From assembly GCA_019425045.1 (NCBI GenBank), contig JAHYYI010000016.1, forward strand, positions 8,624 through 46,373: DNA of 37,750 bases. Direction: 5' to 3'. Shown one piece after another: positions 29,477 to 36,667 of this stretch; the stretch's first letter is position 1, and each line of letters opens with the position of its first letter. Made by a program: the position numbers and the translations under genes. Below the pieces are notes generated by a model. That model was not told the DNA's origin and did no database searches. It saw nothing but the letters and a program-made list of their open reading frames with translations. This DNA comes from Collinsella sp. Lineage in GTDB: Bacteria; Actinomycetota; Coriobacteriia; Coriobacteriales; Coriobacteriaceae.

Positions 29477-29485
29477 GTTATAGCA
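29477..29485 (-). promoter_or_regulatory. Extended -10 promoter of the FtsB-like gene
   Basis: On the minus strand TGCTATAAC, an extended -10 (TGn plus TATAAC), about 45 bases before the start at 29433 and just past the eno terminator. No clear -35, as expected for extended -10 promoters. Confidence 0.5.
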
Positions 29486-29523
29486 CGAGCGCGCGCACCG
29501 CCTTCGACAGCCTTTGCTCGACA

Positions 29524-29557
29524 TAAAAAAGGCGCTGAGCCACACGGCCCAGCGCCC
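29524..29557 (-). terminator. Terminator of eno
   Basis: GGCGCTG-GCC paired with GGC-CAGCGCC around a CACAC loop; on the minus strand TTTTTT follows. It lies about 65 bases after the eno stop and separates eno from the FtsB-like gene. Confidence 0.88.
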
Positions 29558-29619
29558 AATAGCGGCCATCAGAAGTGGAACGGAGCCGAGTCAACCCCGC
29601 CCCCGCGAGCACCGCTTGT

Positions 29620-30909
29620 TTAGCGAATGTTGTAGAACGCAGACTTGCCGGCGTAGCGCGCGCTACCCTCGAGCTCGTCCTCGATGCGGATGAGCTGGTT
29701 GTACTTGGCAATACGGTCGCTGCGGCACGGGGCGCCCGACTTGATCTGGCCGGCGTTGACGCCCACAACGAGGTCGGCGATCGTGGAGTCCTCGGTCTCG
29801 CCGGAGCGGTGGCTCACGATGCAAGCGTATCCGGCCTCCTTGGCGGTCTCGATGGCCTCGAGCGACTCGGTGAGCGTACCGATCTGGTTAACCTTGACCA
29901 GGATTGCGTTGGCGGCACCCAGCTCGATACCCTTCTTGAGGCGCTCGGTGTTGGTGACGAACAGGTCGTCGCCCACCAGCTGCACCTTGTTGCCAATGCG
30001 ACGGGTCAGCTCAACCCAGCCGTCCCAGTCCTCCTCGGCCATGCCGTCCTCGATGGAGATGATGGGATAGGTGTCGACGAGTTTCTCCCAGTAATCAACC
30101 ATCTGGGCACTCGTGTACTCCACACCCTCGCCCTTGAGCTCGTACATGCCTGTCTCGGCGTTGTAGAACTCGGTGGACGCCGGGTCCATGGCGTACATGA
30201 AGTCGACGCCGGGCTTAAAGCCGGCCTTCTCCACGGCCTTGGTAATGTACTCGAACGGCTCGGCGTTGGTCTTGAGGTTGGGCGCAAAGCCGCCCTCGTC
30301 GCCCACGCCGCCGCCCAGGCCCGCCTCGTGCAGCACGCCCTTGAGGGTGTGGTAGACCTCGGCGCACCAACGCAGACCCTCGGCAAAGCTCGGGGCGCCC
30401 ACCGGCATGATCATGAACTCCTGGAAGTCGACGTTGTTGTCGGCATGCACGCCGCCGTTGAGAATGTTCATCATGGGCGTGGGCAGCAGATGAGCGTTGA
30501 CGCCGCCCAGGTACTGGTACAGCGAAAGACCCGCCGACTCGGCCGCAGCGCGGGCAACGGCCAGCGACACGCCCAGAATGGCGTTGGCACCGAGCTTGGT
30601 CTTGTTGGGGGTACCGTCCGCGGCGACCAGCGCGGCATCGACGGCGCGCTGGTCGAAAGCATCGAGGCCCACGACGGCGTTAGCGCACTCGTTGTTGACG
30701 TGCTCGACGGCCTGCGAAACGCCCTTGCCCAGGTAGCGGCCCTTGTCGCCATCGCGCAGCTCGCAGGCCTCAAAGGCGCCGGTCGAAGCACCCGAAGGCA
30801 CCATTGCGCGGCCAAAGCTGCCGTCCTCGAGCACGACCTCGACCTCGACGGTGGGATTGCCGCGGCTGTCGAGCACCTCGCGACCGTAGACGTCCAAAAT
30901 ATCGCTCAT
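29620..30909 (-). CDS. eno: Enolase
   Basis: Glycolytic enzyme converting 2-phosphoglycerate to phosphoenolpyruvate; Mg2+-dependent, cytosolic. 429 residues, full length. The N-terminal domain has YGREVLDSRGNPTVEVEV and PSGASTGAFEACELRDGD. The barrel has MNILNGGVHADNNVDFQEFMI, SIEDGMAEEDWDGW, VGDDLFVTNTERL, catalytic lysine in LVKVNQIGTLTE, and SHRSGETEDSTIADL. The gene has its own promoter (31009-31038) with a long leader, and its own terminator. Downstream of mazG in the usual actinobacterial order. Confidence 0.98.
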   Translation of the reverse strand: MSDILDVYGREVLDSRGNPTVEVEVVLEDGSFGRAMVPSGASTGAFEACELRDGDKGRYLGKGVSQAVEHVNNECANAVVGLDAFDQRAVDAALVAADGTPNKTKLGANAILGVSLAVARAAAESAGLSLYQYLGGVNAHLLPTPMMNILNGGVHADNNVDFQEFMIMPVGAPSFAEGLRWCAEVYHTLKGVLHEAGLGGGVGDEGGFAPNLKTNAEPFEYITKAVEKAGFKPGVDFMYAMDPASTEFYNAETGMYELKGEGVEYTSAQMVDYWEKLVDTYPIISIEDGMAEEDWDGWVELTRRIGNKVQLVGDDLFVTNTERLKKGIELGAANAILVKVNQIGTLTESLEAIETAKEAGYACIVSHRSGETEDSTIADLVVGVNAGQIKSGAPCRSDRIAKYNQLIRIEDELEGSARYAGKSAFYNIR

Positions 30910-30960
30910 GTTGTCTCCCTCTCACTTGGAAACGTAGTGGATGCAAGCGACCGGCTGACC

Positions 30961-30977
30961 GCGCACCGTCGGTGCGC
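30961..30977 (-). promoter_or_regulatory. Leader hairpin of eno
   Basis: Perfect 7-bp inverted repeat GCGCACC/GGTGCGC around GTC, in the 5' leader about 50 bases before the eno start. May affect mRNA stability or translation. Confidence 0.45.
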
Positions 30978-30982
30978 CTCTG

Positions 30983-31027
30983 TAAGTTAGCCTTATCGCA
31001 CTTTTTGCATTATGCCCTAAGTTAGCC
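30983..31027. promoter_or_regulatory. Direct repeats TAAGTTAGCC flanking the eno -10
   Basis: Exact 10-base copies at 30983-30992 and 31018-31027, 35 bases apart, on either side of the -10 at 31009. The placement suggests paired sites for a regulator of eno. Confidence 0.45.
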
Positions 31028-31038
31028 AAGGGATACAA
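31009..31038 (-). promoter_or_regulatory. Promoter of eno
   Basis: On the minus strand TTGTAT (31033-31038) and CATAAT (31009-31014) with an 18-base spacer, giving a leader of about 95 bases. Confidence 0.6.
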
Positions 31039-31044
31039 TCTTTT

Positions 31045-31088
31045 TGAAAAATAATGGGGGCGATGAGAAAGTCCGTCCCGTCGCCCCC
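31045..31088 (-). terminator. Terminator of mazG
   Basis: Perfect 8-bp arms GGGGGCGA (31056-31063) and TCGCCCCC (31081-31088); on the minus strand ATTATTTTTC follows. Begins 7 bases after the mazG stop. Confidence 0.85.
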
Positions 31089-31094
31089 GCAGTC

Positions 31095-31955
31095 TTACTC
31101 CTCTGCCTTTGCGGCATCCCAGAGGTCATTGAGGCCGTGGGTCGAAAGCTCGGCCAGATCCACGTGGGCGTCGGCCGCCATCTGCTCCATCGCGGCCCAG
31201 CGGCGGCGGAACTTTGCCGTGCTGGCACGCAGGGCGCTCTCGGCGTCGATTCCCTCCTTGCGCGCAACGTTGACCAGGGCAAAGAGCAGGTCGCCAAACT
31301 CCATCTCGCGCTCGGGCGAGCCGGGAGCCTCGGCCTCAAACTCGGCACGCTCCTCAGCGACCTCGTCCCACACGTCCTGGACCGTCTCCCACTCAAAGCC
31401 CACGGCAGCCGCCTTGCGCGACACCTTCTGAGCCTGCATCAGCGCCGGCAGGTGCGTGGGCACGCCGTCGAGCAGACCCTCGGGCGCAGTCTCGCCTGCC
31501 GCCACGGCCTGGTCTTTGGCGGCCTTCTCGGCAAGCTTGACCTCGTCCCAAATCTTGAGCACCTCGTCGGAGCTCTCGGCATCCGCATCGCCAAACACGT
31601 GCGGGTGACGACGGATGAGCTTGGCGTCGATATCGCGCGCCACATCGGCAAGCGTAAACTCACCGGCATCCGCCGCAATCTGCGCATGCAGCACCACCTG
31701 CATGAGCACATCGCCCAGCTCCTCGCGCAGATGTGCCACGTCGTCCGCCTCAATGCAATCGAGCGCCTCGTAGGCTTCCTCGATCATGTTCTTGCCAATG
31801 CTCTGATGCGTCTGCTCGCGGTCCCACGGGCAGCCATCGGGCTGACGCAGGCGCCAGATGGTCTGCACCAGATGCTGCAGCTCGGCCGACGCGTCGACCA
31901 GCGTGGACAGGTCGCGCGAACCCTCGGCATTTTGCTGAGCCATATGCTCGGCCAT
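31095..31955 (-). CDS. mazG: Nucleoside triphosphate pyrophosphohydrolase MazG
   Basis: Cytosolic house-cleaning enzyme that hydrolyses (d)NTPs to monophosphates and PPi. 286 residues with two MazG domains. The N-terminal one has LRQPDGCPWDREQTHQSI and the metal-binding helices NMIEEAYEALDCI and HLREELGDVLMQVVLHAQIA. The C-terminal one has AVGFEWETVQDVWDEVAEE and EMEFGDLLFALVNVARKEG. The ATG at 31955 follows GGAGGAGGAG, inside the end of the preceding gene, which stops 2 bases upstream, so the two are translationally coupled. Confidence 0.96.
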   Translation of the reverse strand: MAEHMAQQNAEGSRDLSTLVDASAELQHLVQTIWRLRQPDGCPWDREQTHQSIGKNMIEEAYEALDCIEADDVAHLREELGDVLMQVVLHAQIAADAGEFTLADVARDIDAKLIRRHPHVFGDADAESSDEVLKIWDEVKLAEKAAKDQAVAAGETAPEGLLDGVPTHLPALMQAQKVSRKAAAVGFEWETVQDVWDEVAEERAEFEAEAPGSPEREMEFGDLLFALVNVARKEGIDAESALRASTAKFRRRWAAMEQMAADAHVDLAELSTHGLNDLWDAAKAEE

Positions 31956-31957
31956 GG

Positions 31958-32506
31958 TTACTCCTCCTCCAGGATCACGTGACGGAACGCGCCGCCCTCG
32001 TAGATGCCGTAGCTGTGCGCACCGTCCTTGGGAATGCTCACGCTGCCGGGGTTGAAGAGCCACAGGCCCGGGTGCGCGGCGCTTGCCTCGTTAACCTTGA
32101 TGTGCGTGTGGCCGTAGACGAGCGCGGAGCCCTCGGGCAGCGCGGGCGCGTGGTCGACGCTGTTGTGCATGCCGGCGCCAAAGACGTGGCCGTGCGTCAG
32201 GAACAGCTCGCGACCGGTCTCGTCGAACAGCGTGGCGTAGTCCGCCATGACGGGAAAGTCGAGGACCATCTGGTCGACCTCGGCGTCGCAGTTGCCGCGC
32301 ACCGCGATGATGCGGTCGGCCAGGGCGTTGAGCAGCGGAATCACACGCTTGGGGGCGTAGTCGCGCGGCAGGTCGTTGCGCGGGCCGTGGTAGAGCAGGT
32401 CACCCAGCAGCACGATGCGGTCGGGCTGCTCGGATTCGATGGCGGCGACCAGGCGCTCGGTCCAGTATGCCGAGCCGTGGATGTCGGAGGCGATGAGGTA
32501 TTTCAT
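31958..32506 (-). CDS. YfcE-type phosphodiesterase (metallophosphoesterase)
   Basis: 182-residue Mn-dependent phosphodiesterase with the full metal set: IASDIHGS (D8, H10), VLLGDLLYHGPRNDLP, AVRGNCDAEVD, LFLTHGHVFG and VYGHTHIKV, then FNPGSVSIPKD. GDLLYHGPRN is diagnostic of the YfcE/YsnB group, which splits artificial phosphodiesters; the natural substrate is unknown. CGAAAGGA precedes the ATG. First in a unit with mazG. Confidence 0.92.
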   Translation of the reverse strand: MKYLIASDIHGSAYWTERLVAAIESEQPDRIVLLGDLLYHGPRNDLPRDYAPKRVIPLLNALADRIIAVRGNCDAEVDQMVLDFPVMADYATLFDETGRELFLTHGHVFGAGMHNSVDHAPALPEGSALVYGHTHIKVNEASAAHPGLWLFNPGSVSIPKDGAHSYGIYEGGAFRHVILEEE

Positions 32507-32578
32507 GGGGAGTCCTTTCGGGTGGGGTTGATGGGGGCTGAATACGGGGTCCGGCGGATATGGAGCCCATCTACCGTG

Positions 32579-33064
32579 CTACTCGAATCGTAGCGCCGCG
32601 CTCTGAGCCGCCTGCATCACGCGTTGGAGTGGCACGCCATGTTCGCGGGCAAGACGGGCGCAATCCTCGTACTCGGGAGCCGCGCGCTCGCTGCCGTCTG
32701 GCAGGGTCGCCACCTTAACGGACACCTCGCCCCAAGGCGTCGCTACCTGCTCAAAACGACGCGGCAGGCAAACGCGTTCCATCACCTGGCGACGAACGGC
32801 GTTGGTCGTGGTTTCCAAAAAGATAATCGTCTGCAGGCGTTCGATATCCTCATGCGAGCAGATCACCTGCAGCTGCCAGCCGGGGCGGCCTTTTTTGCAG
32901 TAGAGGGGCAGCCAGTGCACCTCGCGCGCACCGGCCTCGCGCAGGCGGTCGGCGGCATAGGCGAGTACCTCGGGCGACGCATCATCGATGTCGCACTCCA
33001 GCTTGACGATGGTTTCGGGCGCATCGGTCTCGCGGGACAGCGGAGATGTACTTCCACGTTGCAT
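32579..33064 (-). CDS. Stand-alone C-terminal domain of nickel insertion protein LarC
   Basis: 161 residues matching the C-terminal (LarC2-like) part of LarC: VKLECDIDDASPEVLAYAADRL, REVHWLPLYCKKGRPGWQLQV, FLETTTNAVRRQVMERVCL, and PEYEDCARLAREHGVPL. In Lactobacillus plantarum, LarC is a CTP-dependent cyclometallase that inserts nickel into the pincer cofactor of lactate racemase, and its two parts are joined by ribosomal frameshifting. Here only the second part exists; upstream sequence on this strand holds no LarC1, and larA/larB/larE are not in the window. The start at 33064 has AAAGGATCC upstream. It could partner a LarC1 elsewhere, act alone, or be a remnant. About 70 bases upstream of the YfcE-like gene on the same strand. 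Confidence 0.85.
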   Translation of the reverse strand: MQRGSTSPLSRETDAPETIVKLECDIDDASPEVLAYAADRLREAGAREVHWLPLYCKKGRPGWQLQVICSHEDIERLQTIIFLETTTNAVRRQVMERVCLPRRFEQVATPWGEVSVKVATLPDGSERAAPEYEDCARLAREHGVPLQRVMQAAQSAALRFE

Positions 33065-33170
33065 ACGGTCCGGATCCTTTCCGCACGGGCTCGTTTTATT
33101 CACCCAAACGCTAGCACATCGAACGTGGCACAGGCGTGACTTTCGCCCGCCGTCGTCCTCGCCCCCATCC

Positions 33171-33235
33171 AAACGCGTACGCCAGCCTCCAAACATGTCA
33201 TTTTTTGCAGCTTTTGGAGGCTGACGTACACGTTT
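33171..33235. repeat. 23-bp-arm hairpin between LarC2 and PHP genes
   Basis: Arms 33171-33193 and 33213-33235 pair over 23 bases with two mismatches (CAGCCTCCAAA/TTTGGAGGCTG core), loop CATGTCATTTTTTGCAGCT. Both mismatches become G-U pairs in RNA read from the minus strand. No family partner in this window. Confidence 0.85.
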
Positions 33236-33363
33236 TGAGAGCAAGCGAGGCCACACCACGCGCCGCGCAGCCTTTCCAATCGATTTCGACCCCCGGCGTG
33301 CCCGGCGTGTTGAGGGCTGCGCCATTACAATGGAGCAGATTCGCCGAATGCAAAGGAGTCGCC

Positions 33364-34275
33364 ATGCCCGCTTGCCCGCTGGTCGATTGCCATACTCATA
33401 CTTCGTTTTCGGACGGCCATGCCTCGTTTGAGGAAAACGTCCGCGCTGCCGCGGCCGCTGGCTGTCGGGTCATGGTCTCGACCGACCACCTCACCCTGCC
33501 TGCCAGCATGGATGCTAACTGCGAGGCGCAGGTCGTCGAGGGCGACTTGCCGGCACATCGTCTGGCATTTGAGGACGCCCGCAAGCTCGCCGCGCAAATT
33601 GCGCCGGAGCTCAACTTTATCTATGGCTTTGAATGCGATTGGTACGAAGGCTGCGAGCCCTTGGTAGAGCGCTGGTCCCAGGGCGCCGTGGTGCGCTTGG
33701 GCAGCGTGCATTGGATTGGCGACCCGGGCGATATCATGGCCGGCGCCGCGGGCACGGCGGGAACAGAGAGCGTCGCTCGCCCCGATACGCCCGATTCGCT
33801 TTGTGGCTGGATCGACGACGATACCAACCTGCATGTTTGGGAAAACTTAGGCGTGCGCGGCGTGTGGGAGCGCTATGTCGATGACTGGTGCCGCGCCTGC
33901 GAGAGCCCGCTCAACTTTGATGTGATGGCTCACCCCGACCTAGTCATGCGCTTTTCGAAGGAAGGCTTTGCGCCCGACTTTGACCCCGCGCCGTTTTGGC
34001 AGCAGATGGCCGAGTGCGCGCACGATACGGGTCGCCGCGTTGAGGTCTCGACGGCCGCACCGCGCAAGGGGCTCGACGACTACTACCCCGCGACCGGCCT
34101 TTTGCGCTGCTTCGCCCACGCCGAGGTGCCGATTACTTTTGGCTCGGACGCACACCGCGCCCGCGACATCTGCTGGAACATCCGTGAGGCCCAGGCACAC
34201 GCCTACGACTGCGGCTACCGGGCCTTCGATATCCCCCACCCCACCGGCGAATGGGAATCCACACCCCTCGCCTAA
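33364..34275 (+). CDS. PHP-domain phosphatase, probable histidinol-phosphatase
   Basis: 303 residues with a PHP metal-dependent phosphoesterase fold: VDCHTHTSFSDGHASFEE (H10, H12), VSTDHLTLPA, FECDWYEG, GSVHWIGDP, DVMAHPDLVMRF and a final FGSDAHRARDI. These are the motifs of HisK/HisJ-type histidinol-phosphate phosphatases. The start at 33364 has AAAGGAG 6 bases upstream; the longer frame lacks homology. It lies convergent with the hisB-H-A-F-I-E unit, which has no other visible HisN/HisB-N phosphatase in this window, so a role in the penultimate histidine step is likely. Confirming evidence would be biochemical. Confidence 0.88.
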   Translation: MPACPLVDCHTHTSFSDGHASFEENVRAAAAAGCRVMVSTDHLTLPASMDANCEAQVVEGDLPAHRLAFEDARKLAAQIAPELNFIYGFECDWYEGCEPLVERWSQGAVVRLGSVHWIGDPGDIMAGAAGTAGTESVARPDTPDSLCGWIDDDTNLHVWENLGVRGVWERYVDDWCRACESPLNFDVMAHPDLVMRFSKEGFAPDFDPAPFWQQMAECAHDTGRRVEVSTAAPRKGLDDYYPATGLLRCFAHAEVPITFGSDAHRARDICWNIREAQAHAYDCGYRAFDIPHPTGEWESTPLA

Positions 34276-34307
34276 CTAGTCGTTTAAGAACGTCCCCAAT
34301 AACTAGT
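34275..34307. repeat. Family A hairpin element, copy 4, supplying the hisE stop codon
   Basis: Arms ACTAGT (34275-34280) and ACTAGT (34302-34307), extended by CGTT/AATA, enclose TTAAGAACGTCCCC. The hisE stop (34303-34305 on the minus strand) lies within the right arm, and the last base of the PHP gene stop touches the left arm. Confidence 0.85.
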
Positions 34308-34620
34308 GGCGGCGGGCGTTGAGTTCGCCGGCCAGCTCGTCGAGGGTAATGCCGTAGCGCTCGAGCGTCACGAGCAGGTGGTAGATCAGGTCGCCGGCCT
34401 CGTAGCGGATGTGATCGTGATCGTTATCCTTGCAGGCCATGATCACCTCGCTCGACTCCTCGGCAAGCTTCTTGAGCAGCTCATCCTCGACGTCGGTCAG
34501 CAGACGCGCGGTATAGCTTTCCTGCGGCGATGCATCACGACGACCGTGAATCACCTCGACCAGACCTGTCAGCGTCTCTCCGATATTTCCATCCTGAACG
34601 TTTGCGGTGCGCACACCCAT
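34303..34620 (-). CDS. hisE: Phosphoribosyl-ATP pyrophosphatase
   Basis: Second step of histidine synthesis: PR-ATP to PR-AMP plus PPi. 105 residues; the four-helix MazG-like core shows YTARLLTDVEDELLKKLAEESSEVIMA and YEAGDLIYHLLVTLERYGITLDELAGEL. The ATG follows AGAAAGGA. Separate from HisI here, unlike the fused HisIE of enterobacteria. Last gene of the his cluster; its stop codon is inside a repeat. Confidence 0.95.
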   Translation of the reverse strand: MGVRTANVQDGNIGETLTGLVEVIHGRRDASPQESYTARLLTDVEDELLKKLAEESSEVIMACKDNDHDHIRYEAGDLIYHLLVTLERYGITLDELAGELNARRH

Positions 34621-34665
34621 AGTTCAATCCTTTCTGGTGGCCGAGCGTCTAATCGAGCGCCCGCC

Positions 34666-34995
34666 CTACGCGAGTTTCTTAAAGAAGCAGGTACGGTTGC
34701 CGGTATGGCAGGCCGGACCCGGAGAATCGACCTTTACCAGCAGCGTATCGCTATCGCAGTCGGCCCAGAGCTCCTTGACCTCCTGCATGTTGCCGCTCGT
34801 CGCGCCCTTGTTCCAGAGCTCCTGGCGACTACGGCTCCAAAACCACGTGGTGCCGGTCTTGAGCGTCAGCCCCACCGACTCCTCGTTCATCCAGGCAGCC
34901 ATAAGCACCTCACCGGTATCATACTGCTGAACCACGCAAGGAATCAGCCCGTGGGCGTCGTACTTAAGCTTTGAAGGGTCCGTTATCTCTTCCAT
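34666..34995 (-). CDS. hisI: Phosphoribosyl-AMP cyclohydrolase
   Basis: Third step of histidine synthesis, opening the adenine ring of PR-AMP. 109 residues, with VLMAAWMNEESV, TWFWSRSRQELWNKGATSGN, the metal-binding DCDSDTLLV and GPACHTGNRTCF. The start at 34995 has GGGGAG upstream; the frame to 35082 runs into the palindrome E3. Separated from hisF by about 140 bases holding E3, and 45 bases before hisE. Confidence 0.95.
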   Translation of the reverse strand: MEEITDPSKLKYDAHGLIPCVVQQYDTGEVLMAAWMNEESVGLTLKTGTTWFWSRSRQELWNKGATSGNMQEVKELWADCDSDTLLVKVDSPGPACHTGNRTCFFKKLA

Positions 34996-35030
34996 TTCTC
35001 TCCCCAAATTCAAACTTCGCAGGTCGGCGA

Positions 35031-35131
35031 GGGTTGTCCAGGTGTCCGAGATTCCGAGCGACAAGCCCGACGACGCGTACATAAGTACGCGAGGAGGGTT
35101 GGAGCCGGAAGGTCGGGTTCCTGGGCAAGCC
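35031..35131. repeat. Large nested palindrome inside the his operon (E3)
   Basis: Outer arms GGGTTGTCCAGG (35031-35042) and CCTGGGCAAGCC (35120-35131). Inner pairs TCCGA/TCGG, CCG/CGG and CCC/GGG, and a perfect core CGCGTAC-ATAA-GTACGCG (35074-35091). It fills the hisF-hisI gap, which elsewhere in the cluster is only a few bases. Confidence 0.85.
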
Positions 35132-35137
35132 GCAGCG

Positions 35138-35920
35138 CTAGAAGTCCAACCTGACAGGGATGCCTTGAGAGGTCATATACTCTTTGACTTCGCGGATGCT
35201 GAAGGTTCCAAAGTGAAAGACGCTCGCCGCCAGCACAGCATCGGCCTCGCCCTCGATCACACCCTCGGCAAAATGCTCGAGCGTGCCCACGCCACCGCTC
35301 GCAATGACGGGGATTGGCACCGCGCGGGCCACAGCACGGATGAGTGCCAAGTCAAAACCGGCCTTGGTGCCGTCGCGATCCATACTGGTCAGCAGAATCT
35401 CGCCGGCACCGCGACGAGCCGCCTCCTCGGCCCACGCCACCGCGTCGACACCCGTAGCGTTGCGGCCGCCCGCCGTAAAGACTTCCCACTTATCGGCGCC
35501 CGGTTCCCCGGGCAGCCCCACGCGCTTGGCATCGATCGCCACGACCACGGCCTGGCTGCCAAACGCCGCGGCAGCCTGGCTAATCAGCGACGGGTCGCGC
35601 ACGGCCGCCGAGTTGAGCGACACCTTGTCGGCACCGGCTGCAACCATGGTGCGCATGCCCGGCAGGTCGCGAAAGCCGCCGCCCACGGTATAGGGAATGG
35701 CCAGCTCCTCGGCCGCATGCGCTGCCATCTCGATAGTCGTCGCACGGTTGTCGCTCGTGGCGGTAATGTCCAGAAAGACGACCTCGTCCGCACCCTCGCG
35801 GTCGTAGGCACGCGCCAGCTCCACCGGATCGCCCGCATCGCGCAGGCTCACAAAATTGACGCCCTTGACCACGCGGCCGTCCTTAACGTCCAGACAGGGA
35901 ATCACCCGCTTGGTAAGCAT
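35138..35920 (-). CDS. hisF: Imidazole glycerol phosphate synthase, cyclase subunit
   Basis: Cyclase half of the HisF-HisH glutamine amidotransferase, making IGP and AICAR. 260 residues in a (beta/alpha)8 barrel. Catalytic D11 in VIPCLDVKDGRVVKGVNF and D130 in VVVAIDAKRV are in place; IPYTVGGGFRD, ADKVSLNSAAV, and VIASGGVGTLEHFAEG are family motifs. The start is 3 bases after the hisA stop, with GGGGAGGAG overlapping the hisA end, so the two are coupled. AICAR produced here feeds PurH, also in the window. Confidence 0.97.
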   Translation of the reverse strand: MLTKRVIPCLDVKDGRVVKGVNFVSLRDAGDPVELARAYDREGADEVVFLDITATSDNRATTIEMAAHAAEELAIPYTVGGGFRDLPGMRTMVAAGADKVSLNSAAVRDPSLISQAAAAFGSQAVVVAIDAKRVGLPGEPGADKWEVFTAGGRNATGVDAVAWAEEAARRGAGEILLTSMDRDGTKAGFDLALIRAVARAVPIPVIASGGVGTLEHFAEGVIEGEADAVLAASVFHFGTFSIREVKEYMTSQGIPVRLDF

Positions 35921-35923
35921 GGG

Positions 35924-36667
35924 CTACTCCTCCCCTCGAGCGGCGGCCAGGGCCTGGGCCAGCGTAAAGTTGCCCTCGTAGAGCGCGCGACCGGTAATGG
36001 CGCCTTCAATCGCGTCCTCACCTGCCGCGGCCAGCGCGCGGATGTCGTCGAGCGTCGATATACCGCCCGAAGCCACAACGGGAAAGCCCGCGACCTCGGC
36101 CACGTGTCGATACGCCGCCACGTCGATGCCCGTCTGCATGCCATCGCGCGCGATGTCGGTGTACACCAGATGCTTAAAGCCCAGCTCAGTGAGCTGCGCC
36201 ACGGCATCGTCAAGCGCCACGCCCGCGCCGTCGCGCCAGCCGTTCACCTTGACCTGGCCGTCGCGTGCGGCGATGTCAGCCACAAGCAGCTCGCCAAAGC
36301 CCTCGGCTGCCACCTCGGCAAATCCCGGCTCGGTCACGAGCACCGTACCCAGCGCGATGCGACGTGCGCCGTAGCCGGCCAGCTCGTCAATGCGCGCGAG
36401 CGAGCGAACGCCGCCGCCCACGTCCACGGACAGGCCGTCGACGCCGCAGATGGCCTTAATCGCCGTCGAGTTGGCAGCGCACGCGTCCTCATCCTCACCA
36501 AAGGCAGCGGACAGGTCAACGACGTGCACCCAGCTCGCACCCTGCTCGGCAAACGAGCGGGCGACGGCGACGGGGTCATCGGAATATACCTTGCAGCGGC
36601 TGCGGTCGCCGCGCTCCAGGCGCACGACCTTGCCGTCGATCAGATCGATTGCGGGAAACAGGATCAT
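35924..36667 (-). CDS. hisA: ProFAR isomerase
   Basis: Fourth step of histidine synthesis: isomerisation of ProFAR to PRFAR. 247 residues, (beta/alpha)8 barrel: FPAIDLIDGKVVRLERGD (D8), VHVVDLSAAFGE, SVDVGGGVRSL, VADIAARDGQVKVNGW (second catalytic Asp about 131), YTDIARDGMQTGID and VVASGGISTLDDI. Some actinobacteria use this protein also for tryptophan (PriA); no trp genes are here, so HisA versus PriA cannot be settled. Its ATG overlaps the hisH stop (ATGA). Confidence 0.95.
   Translation of the reverse strand: MILFPAIDLIDGKVVRLERGDRSRCKVYSDDPVAVARSFAEQGASWVHVVDLSAAFGEDEDACAANSTAIKAICGVDGLSVDVGGGVRSLARIDELAGYGARRIALGTVLVTEPGFAEVAAEGFGELLVADIAARDGQVKVNGWRDGAGVALDDAVAQLTELGFKHLVYTDIARDGMQTGIDVAAYRHVAEVAGFPVVASGGISTLDDIRALAAAGEDAIEGAITGRALYEGNFTLAQALAAARGEE

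Noticed and set aside
27547..29526. Long plus-strand open frame opposite ppx/gppA and the FtsB-like gene
   Set aside because: Antisense to two supported genes, Arg/His-rich low-complexity translation, and it starts inside a repeat element.
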